Of a stretch of 64,000 nucleotides of DNA, positions 52,630 through 62,090 are shown piece after piece; positions within the stretch are counted from its first letter, which is position 1, and every line of letters starts with the position of its first letter. A program made the position numbers and the translations under genes. Where the stretch lies: the NCBI RefSeq assembly GCF_000802185.1, contig NZ_KN676113.1, positions 1,570,819 to 1,634,818 on the forward strand, given 5' to 3'. The notes under the pieces were generated by a model. The model had not been told where the DNA came from. It saw only the letters and a list, made by a program, of their open reading frames with translations, and ran no database searches. Source of the DNA: Belnapia sp. F-4-1 (GTDB taxonomy: Bacteria; Pseudomonadota; Alphaproteobacteria; Acetobacterales; Acetobacteraceae).

Positions 52630-53493
52630 CGAAGCGGTGGCTCCGCGCCGCGCGGCACGATGGTGCGGCGCGGCGGATCGGGGTGGCGTGACCCGAAAGC
52701 GAGGGATGGCGCGACGCGGCCCGCTGTCGCGGAGCGGGGGGCCACACGTTGGTGGCCCTCCTCTCCGGTCCACCGGGCTTCGATCCTAGTGACCTGCATC
52801 CTCCCGCTGATCGCCGCCTGTGGCGGCCAATCGCGGGGGCAGGGCACGCGCGTCATGCGCCCATCCATCCTCCTCCGGCGGGGGCCGGGGCCCGGGCTGC
52901 CGCCGCGCCGGGTGCGGCGCAAGGCATCGGCCCGGGGCGGCACCCCAGGGTTCGCGCCCCCGGTGCCAGACCCGCGGGGCGGGGCTGGGGCGACGTCGGC
53001 CACGCTTGCACCAGGGACGTCCCGAAGGGTTGGGATGGGGCGTCAAGGGTCCGCACGCGACACGTCCCGCATGGCGACGAAGGCGGCGTCCCGGGCAGCC
53101 CCACCGACGCCATGCCCCAGGGCGGACCCAGGGGCCTGTCGGGGGACCGTGGCGGGTGGCGGCCCGGCGAAACGCGAGGGCGGCTGCTGCCCCCCATGCC
53201 GGACTGCCGCGAACCGCACCGCCGACCCTGCGGACCGATCCGGTCCATGGCCTGCAGGCGCAGAAGCGCCGTCATCCTCCGCCGGCAGCGGGCGCCGCCG
53301 GGGCAAGGCACCATAAGGGAGGGGTTTGGCTTCCACAAGGCTGACGCGGCCGTCATCTGAACCACCGTGGGTAGCATCGCCCGTATTCTGGTCATAACGA
53401 CGCCACACAAGCGGGCAATGCCCGGCGATGCGGCTTCACCCGGTATCGGCCAGGGGCTAGATTGCCGCCGCAACGCTGGGGGGCGTGGCATCG
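52630..53493. other. Long intergenic region, probably rne leader
   Basis: These 864 bases between rne and the amidase gene are divergent-promoter and leader sequence. Frames are open in several directions, but none has plausible codon use, a binding site or a recognisable domain. The GC-rich stretch 52850-53000 could fold strongly. rne transcripts of many bacteria have long, autoregulatory 5' leaders, so that is the likely role. Confidence 0.5.
53384..53411 (-). promoter_or_regulatory. Possible sigma-70 promoter for rne
   Basis: Read on the minus strand, CTTGTG (53411-53406) and AGAATA (53389-53384) are separated by 16 bases, a fair match to -35 and -10 boxes. The patch is AT-richer than its surroundings. 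Transcription toward rne would give a leader of about 745 bases. No experimental support. Confidence 0.3.
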
Positions 53494-54642
53494 ATGACCG
53501 AGGGGTATGGCCGGTTTCGGCTGGGGCGGCGCGGGCTGATCGCCGGCGCCGCAGGACTGATTCTACCCGGCCTCGCCGAGGCGGCGGCGCCGCAGGCGCG
53601 GCTCAGCGCGGCGCGGGGCGAAACGCGGCTGACCTTGCCCATCGGGCCGGGCATCGCCTGGCGCGTCTCCGCCACGCTGCGCCCGGCGCGGCTTGTGATC
53701 GAACTGCCGAACCAGCGCTGGCGCGGCCCGGACCGGCTGGCTGGCGCCGGCCTCGTCACCGAGGCGCGGCGCGAAGGCAGCGGCGGCACGCAAACGCTCA
53801 TCCTGGCGCTGGCCGGGCCGGTGGCGGCGCCGGAGGTGGCGGTGGCGCGCGGTCAGCTCGTCATCCGGCTGCGGCCCGGGCCGGCCGAGGGCTTCTCCCG
53901 AATCGCCCATGGCCGGCCGCTCGCCACCGCCGCCCTGCCGCCGCGCGGCACCCTGCCGCTGGTGATGCTCGATGCCGGGCATGGCGGACGCGACCCGGGG
54001 ACGATCGGCGGCCAGGGCACGCATGAGAAACGCATCACCCTCGCCGCGGCGCTGGAGCTGAAGCGGCAATTGGAAGCCGCCGGCCGCTGCCGGGTGGCGC
54101 TGACCCGTGGGCGCGACGTCTTCATCCCGCTCGGCAGCCGGGTGGAGATGGCGCGGCGGCGGGAGGCGGCGCTCTTCCTCTCGCTGCATGCGGACAGCGC
54201 GCCGGGGGCGCGGGGGGCGAGCGTCTACACCCTTTCCGAGACCGCGACGGACAGCCTGGCGGCCCGGCTTGCGCAGCGGGAGAACCAAGCGGACCGCAAT
54301 GGCGGCCTCCGCCTGCCGAGCGTCTCGCCCGAGGTGCAGCGCATCCTGCTCAGCCTGATCCGGCAGGAAACGCGCTCCGGCTCGGAGCGCATGGCGCGGC
54401 TGGTGGTGGATTCGCTCGAGGACCGGGTCGCGCTGCTGCCGAACACCCACCGGCGGGCCGGCTTCGTCGTGCTGAAGGCGCCCGATGTGCCCGCGGCGCT
54501 GGTGGAGATGGGCTTCCTGTCCAACCCGCAAGACGAGGCGGCGCTGAACCGGGCGAGCCACCGGGCCCAGGTCGCCACGGCGCTGGCGGAGGCGATCCAC
54601 GGCTTCCTCGGCACCTCCGGCGCGCTGGTGGCGGCCGGCTGA
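53494..54642 (+). CDS. amiC: N-acetylmuramoyl-L-alanine amidase (AmiC-type)
   Basis: A 382-residue protein with a twin-arginine-type signal (GRRGLIAGAAGLILPGLAEA), an AMIN-like domain of about 100 residues (RLVIELPNQRWRG, RGQLVIRLRPG) and a C-terminal Amidase_3 domain. Zinc ligands and catalytic residues are seen in MLDAGHGGRDPG, HEKRITLAAALE, LSLHAD and LVEMGFLSNP. It cleaves the amide between MurNAc and the stem peptide in the periplasm, needed for daughter-cell separation. The start is ATG 53494, 10 bases after a G-run; GTG 53485 is an alternative too close to it. The class A PBP gene follows after 96 bases. Confidence 0.9.
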   Translation: MTEGYGRFRLGRRGLIAGAAGLILPGLAEAAAPQARLSAARGETRLTLPIGPGIAWRVSATLRPARLVIELPNQRWRGPDRLAGAGLVTEARREGSGGTQTLILALAGPVAAPEVAVARGQLVIRLRPGPAEGFSRIAHGRPLATAALPPRGTLPLVMLDAGHGGRDPGTIGGQGTHEKRITLAAALELKRQLEAAGRCRVALTRGRDVFIPLGSRVEMARRREAALFLSLHADSAPGARGASVYTLSETATDSLAARLAQRENQADRNGGLRLPSVSPEVQRILLSLIRQETRSGSERMARLVVDSLEDRVALLPNTHRRAGFVVLKAPDVPAALVEMGFLSNPQDEAALNRASHRAQVATALAEAIHGFLGTSGALVAAG

Positions 54643-54738
54643 GGCAGGCCGCACTTCTGCGTGGTGCCGGCGGGCCGGGGGCCTATATCTCGCCTGGTTG
54701 CGTGGCCGCCCGCTCCGCGACGCTGTATTGGGACCGCC

Positions 54739-57288
54739 ATGTCGCCGCCTGATTACCGCCCCGAGCCCACCCTCGACGTCGCGCCGCCGCCCCCACCGCC
54801 ACGCGACCCGCCGCCCCGGGAGAAGAAGCGCCGGCGGCGGACGCCCTTTCGTGGCGTCTTCGGCGGGTTGCTGATGCTGCTGGCCGTCGGCGGGGCAGGC
54901 GGCGCGGTGGCCGGCTACGGGCTCTACCGCCAAGTGGCGGCGGACCTGCCCGACTACCGCTGGCTGGCCGATTACCAGCCGCCGCAGATGTCGCGCATCT
55001 ATGCCGCCGACAGCCGGCTGCTGGCGGAGCTGGCCACCGAGCGGCGCGTCTTCGTGCCGATCGAGGCGATTCCAAAGCACTTGCAGGCGGCCTTCGTCAG
55101 CGCCGAGGACCAGCGCTTCTGGGAGCACCACGGCGTCGACCCGATCGGCATCCTGCGCTCGGTGCTGACGGCCGTCGAGAATTACGGCAGCGGGCGGCGG
55201 CTCGGCGGCGCCTCGACCATCACCCAGCAGGTGGCGAAGAACATGCTGGTCGGCGCCGACCGGACGCTGACCCGCAAGCTGCGCGAGGCGATCCTCGCCA
55301 TCCGCATCGAGGAGACGCTGCCGAAGGACCGCATCCTCGAGCTGTACCTCAACGAGATCTTCCTCGGCTACCAGGCCTACGGCGTGGCAGCCGCGGCGCA
55401 GGCCTATTTCAACAAGGGGCTCGACGAGCTGACCTTGGGCGAGAGCGCCTTCCTCGCCGTGCTGCCGAAGGGGCCGAACAACTACAACCCCATGCGCTTC
55501 CCCGAGGCGGCCCGCGCACGGCGTGACTGGGTGCTCGACCGCATGGTGGAAGACCGCGCCGTCACCCCGGCCGAGGCGGCGGCGGCGAAGGCCGAGCCCA
55601 TCGTCCCCCGTCCGGTGCGGCGGCCGGAGGTGCTGCCGGTCGGCCAGTACTTCACCGAGGATGTGCGGCGGGAGCTCTCGACGCGCTTCGGGCCGGAGCA
55701 GACGACGGCGGGCGGCCTCGTCGTCCGCACCAGCCTCGACCCGGCCCTGCAGGCGGCAACCGAGGGCGCGTTGCGCACCGGGCTGCTCGGCTATGACCGG
55801 CGGCGCGGCGGCTTCCGCGGGCCGGTGGCGAAGATCTCCGCCAGCGCGACGGAGTGGCTGCCGGCACTGGAAGCTGCCCAGCGGCCGGGCGGCACGCCGC
55901 CCGAGTGGAAGCTCGCCGTGGCGCTCGAGGTGCGCGACCGCGAGGCGCGGCTCGGCTGGATCGAGCGGCCGGACCCGCGCGGGCCGGCGCAGCCACGCAC
56001 CGGCGCTATGCCGATCGAGGAGGCGAGCTGGGCGCGGCGGGCACTCGGCGAGGGGCGGCTCGGCCCCGTGCCGCGACGGATGCAGGATGTGCTGGCGCCG
56101 GGCGATGTCGTCCTCGTCGAGGTGCAGCCGGGGCAGCCGGGACAGCCGGCGCAGGGCCGCGCGCCGGCGCGGCCGGAGCGGCTGGCGCTGCGGCAGATCC
56201 CGCAGGTGGAAGGCGCCATCGTCGCACTCGACCCCAGCACCGGGCGCGTGCTCGCCATGGCCGGCGGCTGGTCCTTCGAGAAGAGCCAGTTCAACCGCGC
56301 GACCCAGGCGCAGCGGCAGCCCGGCTCCTCCTTCAAGCCCTTCGTCTACCTGCCGGCGCTGGAAGCGGGGATTCCGCCGACGCAGCGCTTCCTCGACGCG
56401 CCGATCGAGATCAACACGCCACAGGGCATCTGGCGGCCGGGCAATTACGGCGACGGCGTCACCAACAGCTATGTCTCCATCCGCACCGCGCTCGAGAAGT
56501 CGCTGAACCTCGTCACCATCCGCGTGGCGCAGGAGGTCGGCATGGACAAGGTGGCGGAAACGGCGGCGCGCTTCGGTGTCATCCCCAACATGCCGCGCTA
56601 CCTCGCCATGTCGCTCGGCTCGGGCGAATCGACGGTGCTGCGGATGGCGGCGGGCTATGCCGCCTTCGCCAATGGCGGGCGCGAGGTGACGCCGACGCTG
56701 ATCGACAGCGTGCAGGACCAGCGCGGCCGGGTGATCTGGCGCAGCGACACGCGCGCCTGCGAGTCCTGCGCGGCAACGGGCCCGCAGGCCGGGCCGCCGG
56801 AGCTGGTGGACAACCGCCGGCAGATCACCGACCCGATCGCAGCCTACCAGATGGTCAACCTGCTGACCGGCGTGGTGCAGCGGGGCACCGGCACCGCTGC
56901 GGGCAAGGGCCTCAACCGGCCGATCGCAGGCAAGACCGGCACGACCAACGACTATGTCGACAACTGGTTCGTCGGCTTCACGCCGGACATCGTCGTCGCC
57001 GTGTGGCTTGGCTTCGACGAGCCGCGCAGCCTCGGCAACGGCGAGACGGGCGGCGGCAATGCGGCGCCGGTCTTCCATGACGTGCTGGAGGCGGCGTTGC
57101 GCGGCAGCCCGGCCGTGCCCTTCCGCGCGCCGCCGGGCGTGGCGCTGGTGCGGATGCAGGCCAACAACGGCCAGACCATCATGGAAGCCTTCCGGCCGGG
57201 CACGGAGAATGCGGCCCGGCCGCCGGAGGAGGATCCGGCACGGGGAACGGCCGTGGGGCTGGACCGGGGGTTGGGCGGGCTCTACTAG
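54739..57288 (+). CDS. mrcA: Penicillin-binding protein 1A (class A, bifunctional)
   Basis: An 849-residue protein. After a proline-rich cytoplasmic stretch, a membrane segment lies at about residues 40-63 (GGLLMLLAVGGAGGAVAGYGLY). The GT51 glycosyltransferase domain has EDQRFWEHHGVDPIGI (catalytic Glu123), GGASTITQQVAKN and LELYLNEIFLGYQAYGV. An OB-like insertion precedes the transpeptidase, whose motifs are GSSFK (Ser530, Lys533), SxN-like SLN and KTGTTND (Lys732). It polymerises lipid II and crosslinks peptidoglycan. Its clustering with amiC and rne matches other alphaproteobacteria. Confidence 0.93.
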   Translation: MSPPDYRPEPTLDVAPPPPPPRDPPPREKKRRRRTPFRGVFGGLLMLLAVGGAGGAVAGYGLYRQVAADLPDYRWLADYQPPQMSRIYAADSRLLAELATERRVFVPIEAIPKHLQAAFVSAEDQRFWEHHGVDPIGILRSVLTAVENYGSGRRLGGASTITQQVAKNMLVGADRTLTRKLREAILAIRIEETLPKDRILELYLNEIFLGYQAYGVAAAAQAYFNKGLDELTLGESAFLAVLPKGPNNYNPMRFPEAARARRDWVLDRMVEDRAVTPAEAAAAKAEPIVPRPVRRPEVLPVGQYFTEDVRRELSTRFGPEQTTAGGLVVRTSLDPALQAATEGALRTGLLGYDRRRGGFRGPVAKISASATEWLPALEAAQRPGGTPPEWKLAVALEVRDREARLGWIERPDPRGPAQPRTGAMPIEEASWARRALGEGRLGPVPRRMQDVLAPGDVVLVEVQPGQPGQPAQGRAPARPERLALRQIPQVEGAIVALDPSTGRVLAMAGGWSFEKSQFNRATQAQRQPGSSFKPFVYLPALEAGIPPTQRFLDAPIEINTPQGIWRPGNYGDGVTNSYVSIRTALEKSLNLVTIRVAQEVGMDKVAETAARFGVIPNMPRYLAMSLGSGESTVLRMAAGYAAFANGGREVTPTLIDSVQDQRGRVIWRSDTRACESCAATGPQAGPPELVDNRRQITDPIAAYQMVNLLTGVVQRGTGTAAGKGLNRPIAGKTGTTNDYVDNWFVGFTPDIVVAVWLGFDEPRSLGNGETGGGNAAPVFHDVLEAALRGSPAVPFRAPPGVALVRMQANNGQTIMEAFRPGTENAARPPEEDPARGTAVGLDRGLGGLY

Positions 57289-57295
57289 CCCGCCT

Positions 57296-57344
57296 CAATT
57301 GCTCAAGCGCGGCGCAGGCAAGTGGTTGATCCGCTTGAGGATTG
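57296..57344. terminator. Imperfect hairpin after the PBP1A gene
   Basis: CAAT then CTCAAGCG (57296-57309) pairs with CGCTTGAG then ATTG (57332-57344), giving an 8-bp perfect core and a 4-bp outer part. The loop is 22 bases. It starts 7 bases after the PBP stop and lies between convergent genes. No T-run, so termination is a guess. Confidence 0.4.
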
Positions 57345-57395
57345 CGGCGCGTCCTGAAGGTTTGAAGGATTTAGGCGGCTGCCACGCGCCGGGCC

Positions 57396-57767
57396 TCAGG
57401 CCAGAAGATAGCCGCCCTGGCCGAAATCGTTCCAGCCGCCGTCAACGAGGACGTAGTCCACCTCCGTCCCCAGGCCGGACAGCGTGCCGGGCAGGCCCTG
57501 GCTGTAATAGTAGGGTTGGTACACCCCGCCGGTGATCGGGTCGAAGTAGCTGGACACCCAGGTCACTCCCTCCGGCTGGCCGGTTTCCGCGCCGTAGTCG
57601 AAGACGTCGGTGATGGTGTAGGTCCCGTATTCCGGCCCATAGGGCGAGGAGAATATCTGGCCCAGTTCGGCATAGGGCTCGTCGGCAACCGTCACCCCGG
57701 TCCACTGGTCTCCGGCCGGCGATGCAAAGGTCCAGTAAAAGGCAGAATCCGGTATTCCATTCGGCAT
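57396..57767 (-). CDS. Hypothetical acidic beta-rich protein, perhaps secreted
   Basis: A 123-residue acidic protein rich in Gly, Tyr, Asp, Thr and Trp (FYWTFASPAGDQWTGVTV, YGTYTITDVFDYGAETGQPEGVTWVSSYFDP). The composition is that of extracellular beta-structured proteins, although no signal peptide is seen. GGGAG lies 6 bases before the ATG at 57767. Codon use is less GC-rich than in its neighbours. No family is recognised. The 241-base gap upstream (57768-58008) is AT-richer and shows nothing else. Confidence 0.6.
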   Translation of the reverse strand: MPNGIPDSAFYWTFASPAGDQWTGVTVADEPYAELGQIFSSPYGPEYGTYTITDVFDYGAETGQPEGVTWVSSYFDPITGGVYQPYYYSQGLPGTLSGLGTEVDYVLVDGGWNDFGQGGYLLA

Positions 57768-58008
57768 GATTTTCTCCCTGGCCCCCTCTTATCGAATGAG
57801 GCGCAGCGGAGTTTCTGGCCTCGACCAGGCCGTGGGCCGTGCGGAAGGCTGGTATTGCTTCGGCAATGCTTGCCTTGGTGATGCGAAGAGTTCCCGGAAG
57901 CGGCTGCGGCGATGGACCGATCATGCGCTATCTAGGATCAAATACCTATAGCATTCCATCCTCGCCCTGGCAACACCTCAGGAGCGCCGGGAGCCGTCCA
58001 CCCTCGCC

Positions 58009-59223
58009 TCAGCCCCGGGCAAAGGGTGGCGGTGGGGCGCCCGGCGCCAGGTCGGCGATGACGGTGCGGAAGACGGCGCGGTAGTCGGTGGCGACGCGCA
58101 GGTCGACGCCCTCGTCCAGCGCCTCCGGGGCGAGGCCGGGCCAGTCGCCGAAGCGGTGGCCGAGGCCGAAGCCCCGGCCGAAGGCAAGGATCACTCCCGC
58201 CCGGCCGTGATCCGTGCCGCTGCTGCGGTTGGAGCGGAGGCGGCGGCCGAATTCGCTCGCCACCAGCACGGTCCAGCGCCGCGGCAGGCCGGCCATGTCG
58301 GCATCGAAGGCGCCCAAGCCCCGGGCGAGCACGCGCATGCGGTCGGCGAAGCGGCCCGGCTGGGCCTCATGCGTGTCCCAGCCGCCAAGATCGACCGTCG
58401 CGGCGATGAGGGCGGGGTTCAGCTTCGCGGTCTGGGCAACGACGGCCAGCGCCCGGCCGAATTCACGGCCCGGCCCGTAATCCACGCCGGCGACGGGGGC
58501 GTAGGCGAGCAGCTTGCCCTCGGCATCGCGCGGCAGCAGTTGGTCGATGCTGCGGAGGCCGGCCAGCGCGTCCTGCCCGGCCGCCGCGGCGGCGCCGTGG
58601 CCGTGGCGGTAGAGCGCCTCCAGCATGGCGTCGCCGAAGGCCCCGCCAGGCGATGACAGGCCATCGCCGAGCCCGGCGATGGCGAGGCTGTGCTGCCCGC
58701 CCATCAGTTCCGGCGCCAGCCCGCCCTGGGCGGAGAGGGCGGTGACCGCCGCACCGGCAGGGGCGGCGCCGGCGGCCCAGGCGGCGAGCCAGCCGGTGCC
58801 GCCGCCCCGCTCGGCGCGGAGGCCCTGGCCGAGGCCCATCATCGCCTGGGCCTCGAAATGGCTGCGGGTCGCCTGCGGCACGCCGGCGGCGGGCCAGATC
58901 GCCATGCGGCGGTCCTGCCAGATCTCGGCCAGGGGCGCGGCCTCGCGGTGCAGGCGGAAATCCACGCTGGGGGACGCGTCGAGGCGGAGGCCGGCCTGCG
59001 GGCCGGCGGTCGGGTTGCGCAGGCTCTCCGCGCGCTGGTCCACGAAATCGGCGTCGTCCGCGGGCGAAAGGGCGTGCAGCCCGTCCATCCCACCGCGCAG
59101 GTTGACGAGGACGAGCAGCGGGGCGCCCTGCTGCTCGGCGAAGGCGAGGCTGCGGAGGCCGGGCAGTGCGGCAGCGCCGAGGCCGGCGCGGAGCAGGTGG
59201 CGGCGGCCGAGCAGGATGGGCAT
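58009..59223 (-). CDS. DUF1501-family secreted protein
   Basis: A 404-residue protein with a twin-arginine-type signal (GRRHLLRAGLGAAALPGLRSLAFA). The sulfatase-like DUF1501 core has LLVLVNLRGGMDGLH, GWDTHEAQPGRFADRM, TVLVASEFGRR and SSGTDHGRAGVILAFG, where Asp and His residues form a likely metal site. The function of the family is unknown. AAGGAG lies 7 bases before the ATG. It is 11 bases downstream of the DUF1800 gene; these two families are regularly found together and may work as a secreted pair. Confidence 0.87.
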   Translation of the reverse strand: MPILLGRRHLLRAGLGAAALPGLRSLAFAEQQGAPLLVLVNLRGGMDGLHALSPADDADFVDQRAESLRNPTAGPQAGLRLDASPSVDFRLHREAAPLAEIWQDRRMAIWPAAGVPQATRSHFEAQAMMGLGQGLRAERGGGTGWLAAWAAGAAPAGAAVTALSAQGGLAPELMGGQHSLAIAGLGDGLSSPGGAFGDAMLEALYRHGHGAAAAAGQDALAGLRSIDQLLPRDAEGKLLAYAPVAGVDYGPGREFGRALAVVAQTAKLNPALIAATVDLGGWDTHEAQPGRFADRMRVLARGLGAFDADMAGLPRRWTVLVASEFGRRLRSNRSSGTDHGRAGVILAFGRGFGLGHRFGDWPGLAPEALDEGVDLRVATDYRAVFRTVIADLAPGAPPPPFARG

Positions 59224-59234
59224 GGCCTTCTCCT

Positions 59235-60794
59235 TCAGGCGGTCTGGAAGGCGGGGGCGCTGAGCACCCAGCCGGCCAGCTCGGCGACCTCGTTCGGCGC
59301 CGGGCGGGGGCTGCGGCCGGCGGCGGCCCAGACGCCGGCGACGGTCTCGGCCACTGGCGCGCCGGCAGGGCCGAGCGACAGCGTGGCGAGGCGATGGGAG
59401 ACGGTATCGACCGGAGCCCTGGCGAGGTCTGCGTAATGCGGCGAGAGGCCGGTGCCGCTGCCGTTGCGGGCGAGGTTGAGCAGCATGCCCCAGCGCGCCC
59501 GGAACGCAGTCGCGCCCAGATAGGGTGCCGCATCCAGCGGCTGCCCATCTGGCGGCGGCCAGCCGAAAGGAAGCTGCCCGGCCATGGCGAGCTGGCCGAT
59601 CAGCGCGATATTGGGCGTGAACGGGATGTCGAGCGCACGAACCGCCGCGGCCATGACATCGACCGGGCGGCGGGTGCGGTCGAGCGCCGGGTCCAGGACC
59701 TCGGGGCCGGTCAGCAGAGCCCGCACCGTCCGGGCGATCTGGTCGTCGCGGCCGAGGCTGCGCGTCCAGGCGGCTTCGGCACGGGCGATGGCGGCGGCGG
59801 GGGGCGGGTCGCCGAGCAGGAAGCGGCTGAGCTTGGTGCAGAGGAAGCGCGCCGTCGCCGGATGGGCGGCGAGCGCGTCCAACACCGCCCGGCCATGCGC
59901 CATGGCGGGGGCGAAGGGGTCGAGATCCTGGCCGAGGAAATGCTTCTGGTAGGGGTCGTGCCACTGGGCGACATAGGCGAATTCGCCGGTGCGCGGCAGG
60001 GCGCGGGCGCCGTCGAAGGCCTGGCCCGAGGCGACGCTCCAGCCGGTCAGCGCCCGGGCGGCCTCCCAGACATCGGCATCGACATAGAAGGCGGGGCGGC
60101 CATCGGGGAGGCGCGGCACGTCCCGCCCGCTGCGGGCGCTGCCGCGGTAGGCGGCGCGGCCGAGCGTGTGCAGCTCCAGCAGCTCGCGCGCGTAGTTCTC
60201 GTTGGGGGCGCCGGCGCGGGAGCTCTGGTTGTTGAGGTAGACGAGCATCGCCGGGCTGGTGGCCATCGCCTCCAGCAGGGCGCGGAAGGAGCCGAGGGCG
60301 TGCTCGCGGATGCGCCGGTCGTGGTCGGGCAGCGAGGCGGCGACGCGGCCATCGGCCTGGAAGGCGACGTTGAAATGGTCGTGCCAGAACTCGGCAAGGC
60401 GCTCGCGGAGCTGGGCCTCCGCGGCGGTCCTGCGGAGCAGGGTGACGAGGGTGAGCTCGAGGCGCGGGCGGTCGCGCTCGGCGCCGGGGATGCGGACCTC
60501 GCGGCGGAACTCGCCGAGGCGCCAGCGCTCCGCCTGGGACTGGCGCAGGGTCACCGGCGGGCGGCGCTCATCGAGGATCTGCTCGCCGGGGCCGGCGGCG
60601 TAGCGGATGGGGATCAGCAACCCGTCGATCCGCGCCTCCACCGCCGGCTCCTCGGCCGGCAGGGCGAGCTGGCGGTCGAGCCAGGCGGCGAGGCCGGTGC
60701 GGGCCAGCGCCTCCGCCTCGCCTGGCCGGGCGCCATAGGCGGCGCGTGCCAGGATGCGGTGGGCGGTGGCGAGGTCGATCGGCGCGGCGGTCAT
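59235..60794 (-). CDS. DUF1800-family protein
   Basis: A 519-residue protein with the DUF1800 features AHRILARAAYGARPGEAEAL, FWHDHFNVAF, LLEAMATSPAMLVYLNNQSS, NYARELLELHTLG and HDPYQKHFLGQ. No clear export signal is visible from ATG 60794; ATG 60842 upstream would add 16 residues without one either. The function of the family is unknown. It is the first gene of the DUF1800-DUF1501 pair and diverges from prfB with about 160 bases between. Confidence 0.85.
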   Translation of the reverse strand: MTAAPIDLATAHRILARAAYGARPGEAEALARTGLAAWLDRQLALPAEEPAVEARIDGLLIPIRYAAGPGEQILDERRPPVTLRQSQAERWRLGEFRREVRIPGAERDRPRLELTLVTLLRRTAAEAQLRERLAEFWHDHFNVAFQADGRVAASLPDHDRRIREHALGSFRALLEAMATSPAMLVYLNNQSSRAGAPNENYARELLELHTLGRAAYRGSARSGRDVPRLPDGRPAFYVDADVWEAARALTGWSVASGQAFDGARALPRTGEFAYVAQWHDPYQKHFLGQDLDPFAPAMAHGRAVLDALAAHPATARFLCTKLSRFLLGDPPPAAAIARAEAAWTRSLGRDDQIARTVRALLTGPEVLDPALDRTRRPVDVMAAAVRALDIPFTPNIALIGQLAMAGQLPFGWPPPDGQPLDAAPYLGATAFRARWGMLLNLARNGSGTGLSPHYADLARAPVDTVSHRLATLSLGPAGAPVAETVAGVWAAAGRSPRPAPNEVAELAGWVLSAPAFQTA

Positions 60795-60952
60795 GGCCGG
60801 GCGGGCCCTCCCTGCGCGGCCCGCGAGGGGGGCCGTGTCCATCCCATGGATGCTACACCCAGGGTAGGTCCAAGGTCGAATGAACTTCCCTTCCATGCGG
60901 CATTCATCTGCATCCCCTGGACAGGGGGCGCGGCTTGGCCTATCGCCCGGCC

Positions 60953-62084
60953 ATGCGCGCTGATGCAGAATCCCTGAACGAGCAGATCACCGCTTCGGTG
61001 TCCCTGCTGAGGAGGCATCTTTGACTGGGATGCCGCCCTTCGCCGCCTCGATGAGCTGAACGCCCGGGCGGAAGATCCGAGCCTCTGGAACGATGCCGAG
61101 GCCGCCAACAAGCTGATGCGGGAACGCTCGCGCCTCGCCGACCAGACCGAGGGCGTGCGGCGGATGGAGCAGGCCGTCGCCGATGCTTTGGAATTGATCG
61201 AGCTGGCCGAGGCGGAGGGCGATGCCGCGACGGCCGATGCCGCGGTCGCCGATCTCCAGGCGCTGGCCGCCGAGGCCAAGCGGCGCGAGATCGAAGGCCT
61301 GCTCTCCGGCGAGGCCGACCAGAACGACGCCTATCTCGAGGTGAATGCCGGCGTCGGCGGCACCGAGGCGCAGGACTGGGCCGAGATGCTGCTGCGCATG
61401 TACCAGCGCTGGGCCGAGCAGCATGGCTACAAGGTGGCGCTGACCGAACAGTCGGACGGCGAGGAGGCGGGCATCAAGTCCGCGACGCTGCAGGTGACCG
61501 GGCCGTCGGCCTATGGCTGGCTGAAGACGGAGACGGGGGTGCATCGCCTCGTCCGCATCAGCCCCTTCGGCGGCAACGACAAGCGGCAGACGAGCTTCGC
61601 CAGCGTCTATGTCTACCCGGTGGTGGACGACAAGATCGAGATCGAGATCAATCCGGCCGACATCAAGACCGACACCTTCCGCGCCTCGGGCGCCGGCGGG
61701 CAGCACGTCAACAAGACCGAATCCGGGGTGCGCTTCACCCATATCCCGACGGGCATCGTCGCGGCCTCGACCCAGGACCGCAGCCAGCACAAGAACCGCG
61801 CCATCGCCATGAACATGCTGAAGGCGCGGCTGTACGAGCTGGAGCTGTCGAAGCGCGAGGCGGTGGCGGCGGGCATCGAGGCGGGGAAGACCGACATCGG
61901 CTGGGGCCACCAGATCCGCAACTACGTGCTGCAGCCCTATCAGCTGGTGAAGGACCTGCGCACCAACGTCGAGAAGGGCAACCCGGCCGCCGTGCTGGAC
62001 GGCGACCTCGACGAGTTCATGGCGGCGGCGCTGGCGGCGCGCGTGGGCGCGACACGGTCGGAGGCGTCGGCGGCGGCAAGGTAG
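60953..62084 (+). CDS. prfB: Peptide chain release factor 2, with programmed +1 frameshift
   Basis: The gene is read as 60953-61021 joined to 61023-62084 (376 residues). The zero frame has 23 codons ending CTT and a TGA at 61022-61024; skipping one T enters a frame starting [18 protein letters not shown], the normal RF2 sequence. The upstream AGGAGG, CTT and TGA-C are the classical frameshift signals. The rest has the peptidyl-hydrolysis motif GGQ (GAGGQHVNK) and the SPF-type stop-recognition motif [10 protein letters not shown]2 reads UGA and UAA, so low RF2 favours the shift and the gene autoregulates. Confidence 0.96.
61010..61025 (+). promoter_or_regulatory. prfB +1 frameshift site
   Basis: AGGAGG (61010-61015), CAT, CTT (61019-61021), TGA (61022-61024), then C. 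This matches the E. coli site AGGGGG-TAT-CTT-TGA-C in spacing, slippery CTT codon and C after the stop. The internal Shine-Dalgarno-like sequence stimulates slippage to the +1 frame. Confidence 0.95.
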
Positions 62085-62090
62085 GGTTGA

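Noticed and set aside
49582-53316. A 1244-codon open frame antisense to rne
   Set aside because: Its Gly/Arg/Leu repeats mirror the Ala/Glu/Pro repeats of RNase E. RNase E motifs on the other strand are decisive.
52749-53360. A 203-codon frame in the rne-amiC gap
   Set aside because: Low-complexity Arg/Pro/Gly translation, no binding site and no recognised motif. Several other frames are equally open.
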